Shown here one piece after another: positions 42,742 through 52,996 of a stretch of 64,000 nucleotides of DNA. Origin of the DNA: Pachyseris speciosa. Taxonomy: Eukaryota > Cnidaria > Anthozoa > Scleractinia > Pachyseridae. The translations under genes were made by a program, and so were the position numbers. The first letter of the stretch is position 1; the number at the start of each line of letters is the position of its first letter. The notes beneath the pieces were generated by a model that was not told the DNA's origin, ran no database searches, and was given only the letters and a program-made list of their open reading frames with translations. The DNA lies in contig JAEMWC010000083.1 of the NCBI GenBank assembly GCA_016490735.1, forward strand, positions 687,501 through 751,500. Reading direction: 5' to 3'.

Positions 42742-45700
42742 TTATTCCTGGCTATTTATTTTGTGATGGCCATAAGCATAACTGTTGATTCCGTCTTTTG
42801 ATAAATATCTTTTGTCATCGAAGCAGCTGAGTGATACTTTGTTGATTTCATAGCTTCCTAATTGATGGTTTTCACTTCTGATTGTTTTCATTTTATGATA
42901 CATTTGTTTGTCATTGAATAGAGTGTCTTTATAATTTTCATGCTTGATTTCATTTTTGATTGTGTTCTTTTTGATTCCTTTTGCTGTTTTTCCTCCTTTC
43001 TGATCATCTTTAATATAGCTATACATCTTTGATCTCAGCCCTACGAATTCACATATTGGGACTCCAGTAGCCTCATCTTTCATCTTACCAATCACTTTCT
43101 TATTGGTCTTATCGGAGAATGGCGAGCTTTCAGGATAGTCACTGTTATCGAATTTATCTTTATCATTCCAGAAATCCCTGTAGACATCTTCGGCTTCAAT
43201 TTCATATGTCAAACTGTCCGTGTCAGTGAAGAGCAGCTTAGCCTTATTACCGTACTTTTGTTTAATGTAGTTGTAATGGAAATCATACATAAGCGTCTTA
43301 CTGAGATCAAGAATACACATTCCTACATATGCCGGCCTGTTTAGAGTTAGTGTTTCTTTGATCTTATGCACTGCTACCAGATTTTCATTGAATATCTTAC
43401 TGCTAACATAAGTTGGTTTACTGGCTAATTTCAATAGCTTCTTCTCATCAGTCACCAATCTGACATCTACTCTCTTTCTGAGATTTTCCATAGTTTTGCC
43501 GAATACTGAGTTATTCATCAACTTGAAGAAATCTTTCTCAAAAGCATTCTTGGCATTAGTTCTTTTCTGTGTATTGAAATCAATGTACTGTCTCAGCCAA
43601 GGTGATTGTTTGAACTCTAGCACTCTGTGGATTTTTGTTACCTTCAAACCCAAGTCTGTGTATAATTGGAGGTTCCTGTAATGCAGAACATACTTCTCTT
43701 TGTTGCTTAATGTTGGCATCAGTTTATGTACCAAACCAGTCGATATATTGTATTTCTCTGCTATGTCTTTACAGTAATCTGAAAGCATGTCTCCAGTTAC
43801 TTTCACCTTCTCTGGTCCAAGCGGGTAATCATTATGCAGATCATGCAACTCCTGGGGGTATTCCAGATCAACTTCCAGAATCAAACCCTTATTGCTGTCT
43901 TCTTTGTATTTAGCCAGGTTGAGATTATTTATTTTATTCTCAGTCATCCATTTGAATCCACCAGTTGGGAGGTATTGGCTCATTGCCCATCCGTATAAAT
44001 TGTTTGCATCAAGATACATGATGTACTTTGAGGGCGCCTTCTCATCATACTTCTTCATGTATTTATTATTAGCTTTACCGTAACGATTGGCAATATAACT
44101 GATACCACCTCGCATACCCTTCTCAATGAACTGAAACATATCAATGTCAGTCATCAATTCTAATTTGATATCAGTCATCTTCAGCATAGCATCCCATGAC
44201 AAACCAGGAGAAGTGAAGTAGTGACACGGATCCAGTTTGTAGTACTCGAGACACGTTCTTCTGAAGTTCTCAAATACATCAGCCAACAGGAGTACATCTG
44301 TTTTAAGGTACAGGTCATGATAATCACCCATGTTGTTTAAGGAGAATATATTCCAAACAGTCTGAGCATGTGTGTAGTCTTCATCAGATATATGAGTATC
44401 ATTCAGAATGCTATAGAATTCTTCTTTTGAGGGCAGCTTCTGATTGAATTTATCAAAACTGTCCATGTAGTCGTATGGATAAACACCTTTCTGTGCTATC
44501 AGATTGAGATCCTTTCCCTTGAACTCTTGTGAGGTGTATTTCAAGGCTTCTTTTGGTAGATTGCCTACAAGTTTTTCCAAACTAGAGCTCATGAACTGGA
44601 AACTATCAATGAAGGTCAAGTGGTTGCCAAGCATGAAAGCCATATACTTCTCCATGTTATTTGGGATAGCATTGATGTTCATTTGGCAAACTTCACCTTT
44701 TTTATTTTTGAATGTGTGTTTCTTGACAATAGCTCCAATCTCCTGCATAATAAAATGACTGTCATAACCTCTTAGATTGTGAAATATAACAGGTATCTTC
44801 ACTTCTTCTGGATTGACTCTAAGTTTCAGGTTACATTCTTGATGAGCTGATCCTCTATACTGGCCAGTAATGTGACAGTGATCTCGTACTCTGATATCCT
44901 TTTCAGTGTATTTTTTATCACAAATGTGACATTCTTTGGCTTTTTGGAATTTCTCTTCATCATCCTCAGTCATTTTCAATGGTTTATTGAATTCTTTAAC
45001 AATCTTCTTGCAATATTTAACTTCCTCTAACATAGCTTCCATGAATTTGTATACAGCCTTTTCACCCCTGTATATTTGTATTGGCTTGCTGTATTTATCA
45101 TCATAACAACAAACAACCTTGTAACCATATCCACAATCAGTATGCTTCTGATAGGCTTCAGTGTATGATTTATCATTGTTGGGTTGACAACCGTGTATTT
45201 TCTCAGTTAAAGCCTCAAAATCAGCATAGATCACAAATGGTACTTGCTGTTGTTTATGGAAGTTGATGAATTTTAGAATATTATTGTCTTTGTTTGGCAT
45301 CTTTATTGCTTGTGTGCCATTAACCAGTATACAGTTGTCCACATGATCATTCAAGACTCTTTCTGAGCTGAAACATTGTAGACAGCGCATGCAAAAGTGT
45401 TTTCTTTCTTTGTGCTTTGTTTGATTATACATGAACCTTTTGAAATCTTTGATTAAAACGTAGTGTTTGTTTTCATTTTCTGTAATCAATAGAAGATTCA
45501 AACAGTCTTTATACTTTTCTTTTGAAACATAAATTGGATATGGTTGTTTGTTTTCATAACCAAATACATTGATGTTGATCTCATTTTGTTTTTCTATCTT
45601 GTTGTACTGTTTAGTTGTGACGGGGAATTCAACGCCAGAATAATCTAACGTATTAATATGTTGTCTATCAGATTTTTTTATTCTCTGAGGGTCTTTATCT

Positions 45701-46632
45701 TGTGGATTCAAATGTCTGATGTGACACCATCTGAAGCATTCATTGTCTTTATTCTTCATGTTAATCAATCCCTTCATTTTATTCATTAATTCTGGGGGTA
45801 GTTTGATATATGATGAGCCTTTCAATGGCTGATATATTACAACATTTAGAAAATGCTTGTCGACTGATTCCACAACCCAGCCAGATCCTTCTGAAATCCA
45901 AACTGCAATCTTATTTAATATATTTTGTTTTGACTCTTGAAGTGATTCACTGATCTGGAGATTATTTATAATTGTTTGAGGTGGACTGTTGAAAAAGGCT
46001 GTTTTATGTATTATTTCACCATCAGACATTTTTCTGAATGTTACCTTTAGTGTTTCAACGAATTTCAGTCCTTTCATTGATTTTAGTAAACTTACAAGAC
46101 GGTACGCTACAGCCTTTCTTGTGTTTTGCAGTTGTAATAGCGGGTCTTTGTAATTTTTGATATCTATTTGAAATGATTTGGTGTATCCTTTGAGAGCTTT
46201 ATCTGTTTGCTCTATCTTAGTCCTTGGTTCTGGTATTGGGGCTAGTTTTTTAGTTCTTGGTGCTGGTACTGGTCTATCTCTAAATTGTGGTGGTGGAAGA
46301 ATTATGTTGTCTTCATAATCTTTAACCATCTGCTTCACATTCTTGCGAGGTGCTGGAATTGGCTTCTGCTTTTTGATGTTATCAGCGAGACTAACTAATT
46401 GCCTCATCTCACCAACATCCATACGGCCTAATCTTTTCAATAATTCTTTGAAAATACTATTTCTATTTTCCATGTCTATACCATTAGTATATATAATTTT
46501 TTGACTCGGATCATTTACCATCTGGCTACCTGATCCAATATTTTTCTGACTCAGGCCATTTACCATCTGGCTACCTGACCTGATTTGAGAGGGCTTTTCC
46601 AAGGCCCGGAGATTTCTTTCTTCATTCTCCAT
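42742..46632 (-). CDS. polB: Protein-primed family B DNA polymerase
   Basis: 1296 residues, fully open. Residues 1-41 come from the terminal repeat and equal the start of the VLTF3-like protein; another ATG is at residue 54. A proline-rich part with PIPAPRK / PVPAPRT repeats follows. Then come a zinc finger (CMRCLQCF...HVDNC, about 412), exonuclease motifs YADFEAL (about 466), FHNLRGYDSH (about 615) and YLKTDVLLLAD (about 775), and an endonuclease-VII-like insert CHIC...DHCHITGQYRG (about 567-590). Polymerase motif A is YLDANNLYGWAM (about 875), motif B NNSVFGKT (about 1040), and motif C FTDTDSL (about 1133). This is the DNA_pol_B_2 type used by Polintons and adenoviruses to copy linear DNA with terminal proteins. 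All catalytic residues are present. Confidence 0.95.
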   Translation of the reverse strand: MENEERNLRALEKPSQIRSGSQMVNGLSQKNIGSGSQMVNDPSQKIIYTNGIDMENRNSIFKELLKRLGRMDVGEMRQLVSLADNIKKQKPIPAPRKNVKQMVKDYEDNIILPPPQFRDRPVPAPRTKKLAPIPEPRTKIEQTDKALKGYTKSFQIDIKNYKDPLLQLQNTRKAVAYRLVSLLKSMKGLKFVETLKVTFRKMSDGEIIHKTAFFNSPPQTIINNLQISESLQESKQNILNKIAVWISEGSGWVVESVDKHFLNVVIYQPLKGSSYIKLPPELMNKMKGLINMKNKDNECFRWCHIRHLNPQDKDPQRIKKSDRQHINTLDYSGVEFPVTTKQYNKIEKQNEININVFGYENKQPYPIYVSKEKYKDCLNLLLITENENKHYVLIKDFKRFMYNQTKHKERKHFCMRCLQCFSSERVLNDHVDNCILVNGTQAIKMPNKDNNILKFINFHKQQQVPFVIYADFEALTEKIHGCQPNNDKSYTEAYQKHTDCGYGYKVVCCYDDKYSKPIQIYRGEKAVYKFMEAMLEEVKYCKKIVKEFNKPLKMTEDDEEKFQKAKECHICDKKYTEKDIRVRDHCHITGQYRGSAHQECNLKLRVNPEEVKIPVIFHNLRGYDSHFIMQEIGAIVKKHTFKNKKGEVCQMNINAIPNNMEKYMAFMLGNHLTFIDSFQFMSSSLEKLVGNLPKEALKYTSQEFKGKDLNLIAQKGVYPYDYMDSFDKFNQKLPSKEEFYSILNDTHISDEDYTHAQTVWNIFSLNNMGDYHDLYLKTDVLLLADVFENFRRTCLEYYKLDPCHYFTSPGLSWDAMLKMTDIKLELMTDIDMFQFIEKGMRGGISYIANRYGKANNKYMKKYDEKAPSKYIMYLDANNLYGWAMSQYLPTGGFKWMTENKINNLNLAKYKEDSNKGLILEVDLEYPQELHDLHNDYPLGPEKVKVTGDMLSDYCKDIAEKYNISTGLVHKLMPTLSNKEKYVLHYRNLQLYTDLGLKVTKIHRVLEFKQSPWLRQYIDFNTQKRTNAKNAFEKDFFKLMNNSVFGKTMENLRKRVDVRLVTDEKKLLKLASKPTYVSSKIFNENLVAVHKIKETLTLNRPAYVGMCILDLSKTLMYDFHYNYIKQKYGNKAKLLFTDTDSLTYEIEAEDVYRDFWNDKDKFDNSDYPESSPFSDKTNKKVIGKMKDEATGVPICEFVGLRSKMYSYIKDDQKGGKTAKGIKKNTIKNEIKHENYKDTLFNDKQMYHKMKTIRSENHQLGSYEINKVSLSCFDDKRYLSKDGINSYAYGHHKINSQE

Positions 46633-47090
46633 AATAACCTATAGCGACATTTCTTTAAGTGTTTTTTATATCATAAAGTACTTAAATAGATGACCTTGAC
46701 CTTGGAAAATGGGAAAATGCTGTTCTACCTGAATACTGCTCATATATACTAATTATCGCTTAGAATGTTGAAATTAGCTGTTTCTCAACGAATACTACTC
46801 AAATATGCTCATTCCGCTTAGAATATTGAAATCAGCCGTTTCTCGACGAATACTACTCAATTCTTTCATTCATCATCCTGATGCCTAAAATATTGAAGTA
46901 TTCTGGGAGAAAACGCTAATTTTAGATTTGGAAAATTTGACCTTGACCTTGGGAAAAATGCGCTGTTAAATTTTACGGCGCAAAATTGGAAAATGCGTTG
47001 TTGTGGAAAAATGTGACCTTGACCTTGACCAAGCGGTGGAAAATGCGCTGATGTGAAAAATGCGCTAGGGCCCCCAAGTACTATACTACT
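46510..47090 (-). repeat. Right terminal inverted repeat (581 bp)
   Basis: Inverse of 27996-28576. On the minus strand it contains the same TATA-like box, three AGGTCAAGGTCA elements and the first 41 codons of PolB. Confidence 0.95.
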
Positions 47091-47096
47091 CCCATA
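47091..47096. repeat. Target site duplication, right (CCCATA)
   Basis: Direct copy of 27990-27995. Confidence 0.95.
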
Positions 47097-48670
47097 ACCA
47101 GTGTTGAGGCCACCAAGGCAGCGGTTTATTTGAAGTGCACCCAGTTTTGACTTCGTTTATATTATGCGTTCCATTCTTTTGCTGCCATTCACTGAAGACC
47201 CCATGAAGGCTGGCTATGAGCATGGCTCTATCTAAAATCGGTTACCTTTTATCTTTTGTCCTATTGTTTAAATATGTATAATATATATATTTAGCCAAGT
47301 CTAAAAGCGGAGCTCCAAAAGCATTTACATATAGTGTGCTGGTCATATCACCCATCTGACCTCACTCAAGCTACAGACCCAAGGCCGTAAAAAATAGTAT
47401 GGAAAGGCGATCTGAGCCAGTGTCACAGTGGATTTGGACCCCCCGCAGATTTGCACCCTCCAGTCCAGATCTGCTTGTGGATCAGATTTGGACCCCCTAG
47501 TCCAGAACTGCTAGCAGATATGAACCCCCTTTTACGGATTTGGACCCCCACCCCTCCTAAAAACAAGCATTCTATTCAGTAAGGTAATAAAAATTCCTTT
47601 GCAAATTGAGTTTGGAGATGTTAAAAAGCAAAAAAAATATATGAGGGGTATATAATCTTTAATACTTTGTGTAAAAAAGAACCTGCAACGCTAGTTTGCA
47701 ACTATAAATTTTCAAAACAAAACATTTCTTAACATCTTAGAGCAATACCTAAGGACAGTTCTGTTTCCCCGTTTAACTGGCTAGTAGGCTACTTAGTTAT
47801 GGTTTAGAGCCACTAGAAATTGGTGGAGAAGCCTGGTGAATGCTATTTTGAATCAGTATCCGACATCAGACATATAGTGATTCAAATCATCACTTCATAA
47901 TGAATGCAATTTCAGTTATCCAAAGCCTCCCATGAGACGGTTGGAAATCAGAAATTGTGTATCCTCTGGATATATGTATGCATCAAAAAAATTTATGTAA
48001 GAAAGATACATGGAAATCAATAAAAATATTTTATATGCATTAAGGCCAAGATATTTCTTTGGATCAGTTACTTCTTGACCTTACTATCGCAAAAAACTGC
48101 TTGCTGACATTAAGCTCATCAATCAATGCACCTACAGTGTTTTCAAAAAGAAATCCAGCTGCATTTCTGGCCAGCCAAGTGCAAGACTAAGCAACTTGAT
48201 AATAAAATATTGGGCATTTGGTTGATATCACTATCAAGGTAATTAACAATGTAGTATGAGGATTTAAGGTAATGATTCACCAAAGCAAAAGTGCTGGAAA
48301 TCTGTGTTAGCAATCTTAACTTGATTTTCTATTTTGCAAGAAAGGTAAGGACTAGTCTCACATTTCTCCATGTACATTTGAAATTGCACAACATGCTTCA
48401 TCAAACATCAAAAATCCCATTAAACATTAGTGCCAAATGTCATCCAAACATACCACAAGATTGGTGTGACCAGCTATGAATAAAATTAATTGAAAGACTG
48501 CATGCAGGAGAAGGAAGTCCAAAGGATGTGTACATTAATGAGAAAGAGCTTACTTTAAGTTAAGTAATACTTTGTCATGCGAATACATCTAAGTTGATAC
48601 AAAAAAAAAGTGCATGACTGGAGAATAATTGGGAGAAAGTAAATTCCCATACAAAGAATATTATCTAATA
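47097..48670. other. Non-coding stretch with repeat fragments
   Basis: At 47285-47320 ATATATTTAGCCAAGTCTAA-AAGCGGAGCTCC matches the left end of the 19.8-kb dispersed repeat. At about 47435-47545 there are four imperfect copies of GATTTGGACCCCC. A 62-codon frame at 48291 has no recognisable features. No supported gene. Confidence 0.5.
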
Positions 48671-49101
48671 CAGTAATAGCCCACGTATAAGAACCTGGGT
48701 TTTAAGAACCTGTTAGGCTAAAATTTTCATTTTAAGCCACCTTCACATAAGAAGCTATTAAGGCTAAGATTTTAAGTTAGGTTCTTATCAGTGTGGTTGC
48801 TGTAAAAGTGTAAAGGTAGAAACTGCTGAATGAGTTTCTTTGTTATGTTTTGTTAAGGACATATACTGTACCTGCAGTGAACTGCCTATAGGCATTTCTC
48901 TATGGTACAAATAAATGATTTATACTGTATTATGAGATGATATTTATCATATATATAGTATATTCAGATAAAATTCATATGAAAATTTAAGAACCTATTT
49001 TAAGAACCTTGGTAGCCTAAATTTGCCTTAAGTACCAGTTATATAAGAATCTATTTAGGCTAAATTAGAAAATTCTGGTTCTTATACGTGGGCTATTACT
49101 G
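48671..49101. mobile_element. 431-bp MITE with TA duplication
   Basis: Ends CAGTAATAGCCCACGTATAA and its inverse are flanked by TA on both sides. Inside, AAGAACCT-TAGGCTAAA is repeated in both directions. TA target and CAGT ends fit a Tc1/mariner-type MITE. Confidence 0.85.
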
Positions 49102-49419
49102 TATTACACATTCTAAAAACTTAGAGGTGAAATTTAAACGTGGCCCAAAGCTAACCTAATCAAATTAAATCGCATACTTGTCTCTTACAAGTCACCCCTG
49201 CTTTGAGATTGACACTAAAAATAAAGAAGTAAAATTGAAATACAATCCAACGCTAACCTAATTAAATTACATACTTGTCACTCACAAGCTATATCTGATT
49301 TAAAATTGACACAAATAATGTAATAGATAGGACTTAAAACTGCTTAAAGAAGGTGCATGCATGATGTTCGATGGAACACCATTCCAGTATGGTATGTAGC
49401 GATTATAAAAAGAAAAGAT
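49102..49419. other. AT-rich stretch, nothing recognised
   Basis: No gene or named repeat. A weak internal duplication is seen: GCTAACCTAAT-AAATTA and the CTTGTC-CT-ACAAG segment occur twice near 49155 and 49250. Confidence 0.4.
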
Positions 49420-52395
49420 GAAGGCCATATATATATTTAGCCAGGCCAAGCCTAGAATCGGAGTTGCACACTCTCACCGAGCAACTTCGCATGGCTTTAT
49501 TTGGGCCAGTTTAATTTGTGTCCAAAACAATTGAGCAGCAGCAGGGAAAACGAAGAGTTTTCGATAGCAAACGTTTGCAAAACAAATACAGACATTCGTG
49601 AGTCCTAACTACTTTCAGATGAAAGCGTAACGGAATTCAAAGCGGATTAAAAAAAAACACTAGAAGCGAACAAAGTACGATGCGAATGTTATGCTGGAAG
49701 AAGGAGAAGGTGGAGAAATTAAACAAGATTAGCTTGTAATCATAATAGCTTGTACTGATTAGTCTAGAAAAATCGGTATTTACTTTGACATTAATGCCCG
49801 TAGAAAAGACAATAAAGGGTAAAAACTGATCGTTAAGAGCAGTCAACAGGAATTGACCGCGGTTCAGAAACAACAGAACAACAAACACAAGTATTACAAG
49901 AAAACAAAGCAGAATACGAATAACATTTCTTCGAAGATTCTTGGAGAAGGTGGAGAAATTAGACAAGTAACAAAAATTGCTTAGCAATTTGACATAAATG
50001 TCCGTAGAAAAGACAAAAAGGAGGTCCACACCTGATCGTTTAGAGCAGTCAACAGGAATCGCTGAGGCAGCAATCACTCGCAACGCGACAGAGCTGAATA
50101 ATAGCGCCATTTCCCACAAAATCTTTCCTTGGCTGACACAAAACGCTAAAGAGCTTTGATAGTTTTACTGGTAATTACCATGTCTTCCGAAGAACCTTCT
50201 TCAATTAATGATTCTCAGTGGCAAAGCGTCATCCAGTTAACGAAGAAAGCGCTTGCCAAACCACACCAGCATTTCTCTCGCAGACCCGTCCAATATAACA
50301 TTTATCAAAGCCAGCCCAGCCTGTCAACCCATATCGGTGTTTTTAATATCCAAACGCTGATTCTTACCGTTTCAAACAAATTAAGACGACATGTTTATAG
50401 ACGGTGAAACTTAATATTGTTGTTTACAGGCCGCTTTCGACGAAGATCTCTAAAACGTTTTTCAAATTTTGACAACTTTATGTCAGATTTTGAGACGTGC
50501 ACATGCACATGCATTTGATCGGCTTTTTTTACTCGAGTTTTAATGCTTAATTTTAAGAGGACTCATTGTGAGTATGTGTTATTAAGATAAGGGCAAAAGT
50601 TTCTTAACGCTGTTGAGGTACCAAGGTCGAAAAACAGTCAGCCAAGCCGAGTAAAAACACTCGTTAGCTTGCAAAGAAAACAACGTAACAAAAAAAAACA
50701 AACAATTCAACTACTTCTTTGCGTCCAAAACGAGTACAGATGATTGTTATTTATATCCATTCGAGAGAAAAATACAAGTTTCATCCCTGAACAAAAGTAA
50801 CAACGATTAAACCAAATGTTAAGCTTCTATTTATTTAAGCCTTAATTTACCTCACTGTTCTGCGCTGTGTTGTAGAGGTTTCTACCACTTGAAAATACGT
50901 AAGCTTCAGTAAAGTAAAAACAAGCATCCGCAAAAATAGCAAACGGTTTGTCCAAAGAAAGAGCTTTTTCCACAGAGTTTGAGCTACTCGTTCCTACCAT
51001 TAACACAGGTGAACTGTTAAGTGACCTTTCTTGGTGAGATGCAAGATGCCGCGGTAAAGTGAAAGCCCTTGAAGCGTTCAATTATACTGTTTTCAACCGC
51101 ACAATCGATCCAAGTTTGAAGCTTTTCTTGAGAAAAATCGCTCTTCCCTTCATCACTTGAAAATTCACGTTCCGGAGTATCTTTTGACAAGTTCGTGATT
51201 TTTATGCTTTTTACGCAAATTTAAAGACAAACTTCGATCGAAGACGATGAATTTGTTTTGCTCAAATGAAGAAACCAAGTGAATGTGAAATTACGAGCCG
51301 CAGAAAGTGCGCGAAAAATTAAGCATCGATTTGGTTTGGGTGTCCCACGCCTGGCTTGAGCCTGCGATCAAATCGAAAGCAAGTACCGGGTCAGCGGTCA
51401 ACTTCAAAAAAACAGCTGACCTCGATGAGGTCTCAACTTGAGCCCGCGATATGGTCACGTGGTATCAGCGGATACCTTGTTTTGACAGGTGTCAATTGGC
51501 TATAAGATGGATGTCCAGTATCAAAGACTTAAGCCTGGTTCACACATGCAACGCAAATGCAAATGCAAGTGCAAATGCAAACGCAAGGAAATACACGTGT
51601 GAACTACCGTAACGCAAATGCAAACGCAAGCGCAAGGGCCGAGGCAAGAAATGGAAAAAATTTCATTTTCTTGCGCTTGCATTTGCGCTTGCGTTTGCAT
51701 TTCACACGTGTGAACCGGGGCAACGCAAACGCAGATGCAAACGCAAGGTAACAAAATACTTGTTCCATGCCTCCACGGTGAAGTTGAACCCAAGATGGCG
51801 ACTTCCACGGGTGCTGGTTCGGTTGGGGATTTCTCACTGTTTTTTAAATCCCCGTTTAAAGCAATAAACCCATAATATAATATATTTAAACACATAAGGG
51901 ACACCCTCTTTTACCCGGCGCGGTTTATTTCCCTTGCGTTTTAATATCAAGGTGGGACTTCCACATAGTAAGACCTAATCCTACTACATTCTAACGATGT
52001 ACTTTGTACACGATAAAAACGTCTGGACAAGTCTTTGTCATCTCTTTATCAGTCGGTATACGAAAAGCAGGAAAAGCAGTATTACCAAAACCTCCGTTTC
52101 ATCCGCCATCTTGGAAAAGACTTCGACTGCGCTTGCGTATCTCACCTTCCTTGCATTTGCGTTCGACGTGTGAACGTCGTTTGCATTTGCGCTTGCACTT
52201 GCATTTGCATTTGCGTCGCACGTGTGAACCAGGCTTTACGCTGTAAACTAGCTGGTCAGCTGGGCCAGGTGGAGTATGGCCGCCATGTTGGATTATTATG
52301 ATTATTATTAGGATATTATTAGTTATTGGGCAACTCCACCGTCGTCGTCGTCGTCGTCGTCGTGCGCGCCCACAAGCAATACCGCTAGCCATTTT

Positions 52396-52427
<32 letters not shown>

Positions 52428-52480
52428 AGGTATGGTGCTCCGCTTCGCGGCCCTTCGGGCCGCTGGAGCTCCGCTATAAA
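49420..52480. repeat. Dispersed repeat, copy B (about 3 kb)
   Basis: Starts near ATATTTAGCCAGGCCAAGCC and ends near CGCTGGAGCTCCGCTAT, parallel to 19820-22100. It has an internal duplication (GAGCAGTCAACAGGAAT at about 49840 and 50043). A short frame at ATG 50180 (MSSEEPSSINDSQWQSVIQL) is open for 76 codons but has no counterpart in copy A and no known domain. The TCGTC simple repeat near 52345 is expanded relative to copy A. Confidence 0.7.
51532..52235. mobile_element. 704-bp MITE in repeat copy B, TTA duplication
   Basis: Ends AGCCTGGTTCACACATG and inverse are flanked by TTA at 51529-51531 and 52236-52238. Inside are many AAATGCAA-CGCAA units in both orientations, plus GTGTGAACCGGGG and other inner terminal-like copies, which suggests a nested or composite MITE. 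Confidence 0.82.
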
Positions 52481-52797
52481 GATATAAAATAACTTTAATA
52501 ATTAATTCCCAATTTTGACCAGTTGTGACCAAGTTAACCTTTCTCCCCACTTTCTCCCCTTCTTTGATGGTGGCAGCGGCACAAGAAAAAAATTGACACA
52601 GGTTTGCCTTTCTTCATCACAATGAATCTGAAGTGTAATAATAACATTAAAATTAGACTACAGAAAGAAGGGTGTGAATTTTTGACAGTATTTAAAACAG
52701 AGAATTTTATTAAGTGATATCATCCTCTGTGAAACGGTTACTACTGGTATTCTGCTAATATTGGTTATGACACTGCATGGTCAATGTATTGCCGCCT

Positions 52798-52954
52798 ACT
52801 GTACTCAGTTAATTTCGTGGATGGCTATGGCATGCCCGAAAAAAAAGATGTAGACACAAATCAATTGTTAAAACACTGTACTCAGTTAATTTCGTGGATG
52901 GCTATGGCATGCCCGAAAAAAAAGATGTAGACACAAATCAATTGTTAAAACAGT
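52798..52954. repeat. 77-bp tandem duplication
   Basis: ACTGTACTCAGTTAATTTCG and the following 57 bases occur twice in tandem with no differences that I see. It lies just 3' of the last visible exon of the TRAF-like gene. Confidence 0.9.
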
Positions 52955-52996
52955 GTAATTAAAGTTAATTATGTGCTGAACAATGAACTGCCTCAC

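Larger units (their letters stand above)
27996..47090. mobile_element. Polinton/adintovirus-like provirus (19,095 bp)
   Basis: The element begins AGTAGTATAGTACTTGG and ends with its inverse, with 581-bp terminal inverted repeats and a 6-bp target duplication. AG/CT termini, long inverted repeats, 6-bp duplication, protein-primed PolB, retrovirus-like integrase, adenain-like protease and packaging ATPase together define Polintons/Mavericks. The PLA2 domain, PX-like protein and BRO-N protein point to the adintovirus side of this group. Genes lie in three blocks: VLTF3-like (plus, left end), fibres/ATPase and small genes (minus), capsid-protease-PLA2-integrase-BRO (plus), and PolB (minus, right end). 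Spacing is a few bases to a few dozen bases, with no introns evident. Frameshifts in several virion genes make this copy probably defective. Confidence 0.95.

Noticed and set aside
43496..45266. Plus-strand frames opposite PolB
   Set aside because: Shadows of the polymerase frame.
27996..47090. Bacterial or phage contamination, suggested by tail-fibre and BRO-N similarity
   Set aside because: Target duplication, animal-type flanks and the Polinton gene set show an integrated eukaryotic element.
49637..50119. 160-codon hydrophobic minus-strand frame
   Set aside because: Lies in the dispersed repeat and includes an internal duplication; copy A has a shorter, diverged version.
52099..52401. 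Arg-rich minus-strand frame
   Set aside because: Generated by MITE repeats and an expanded TCGTC run.
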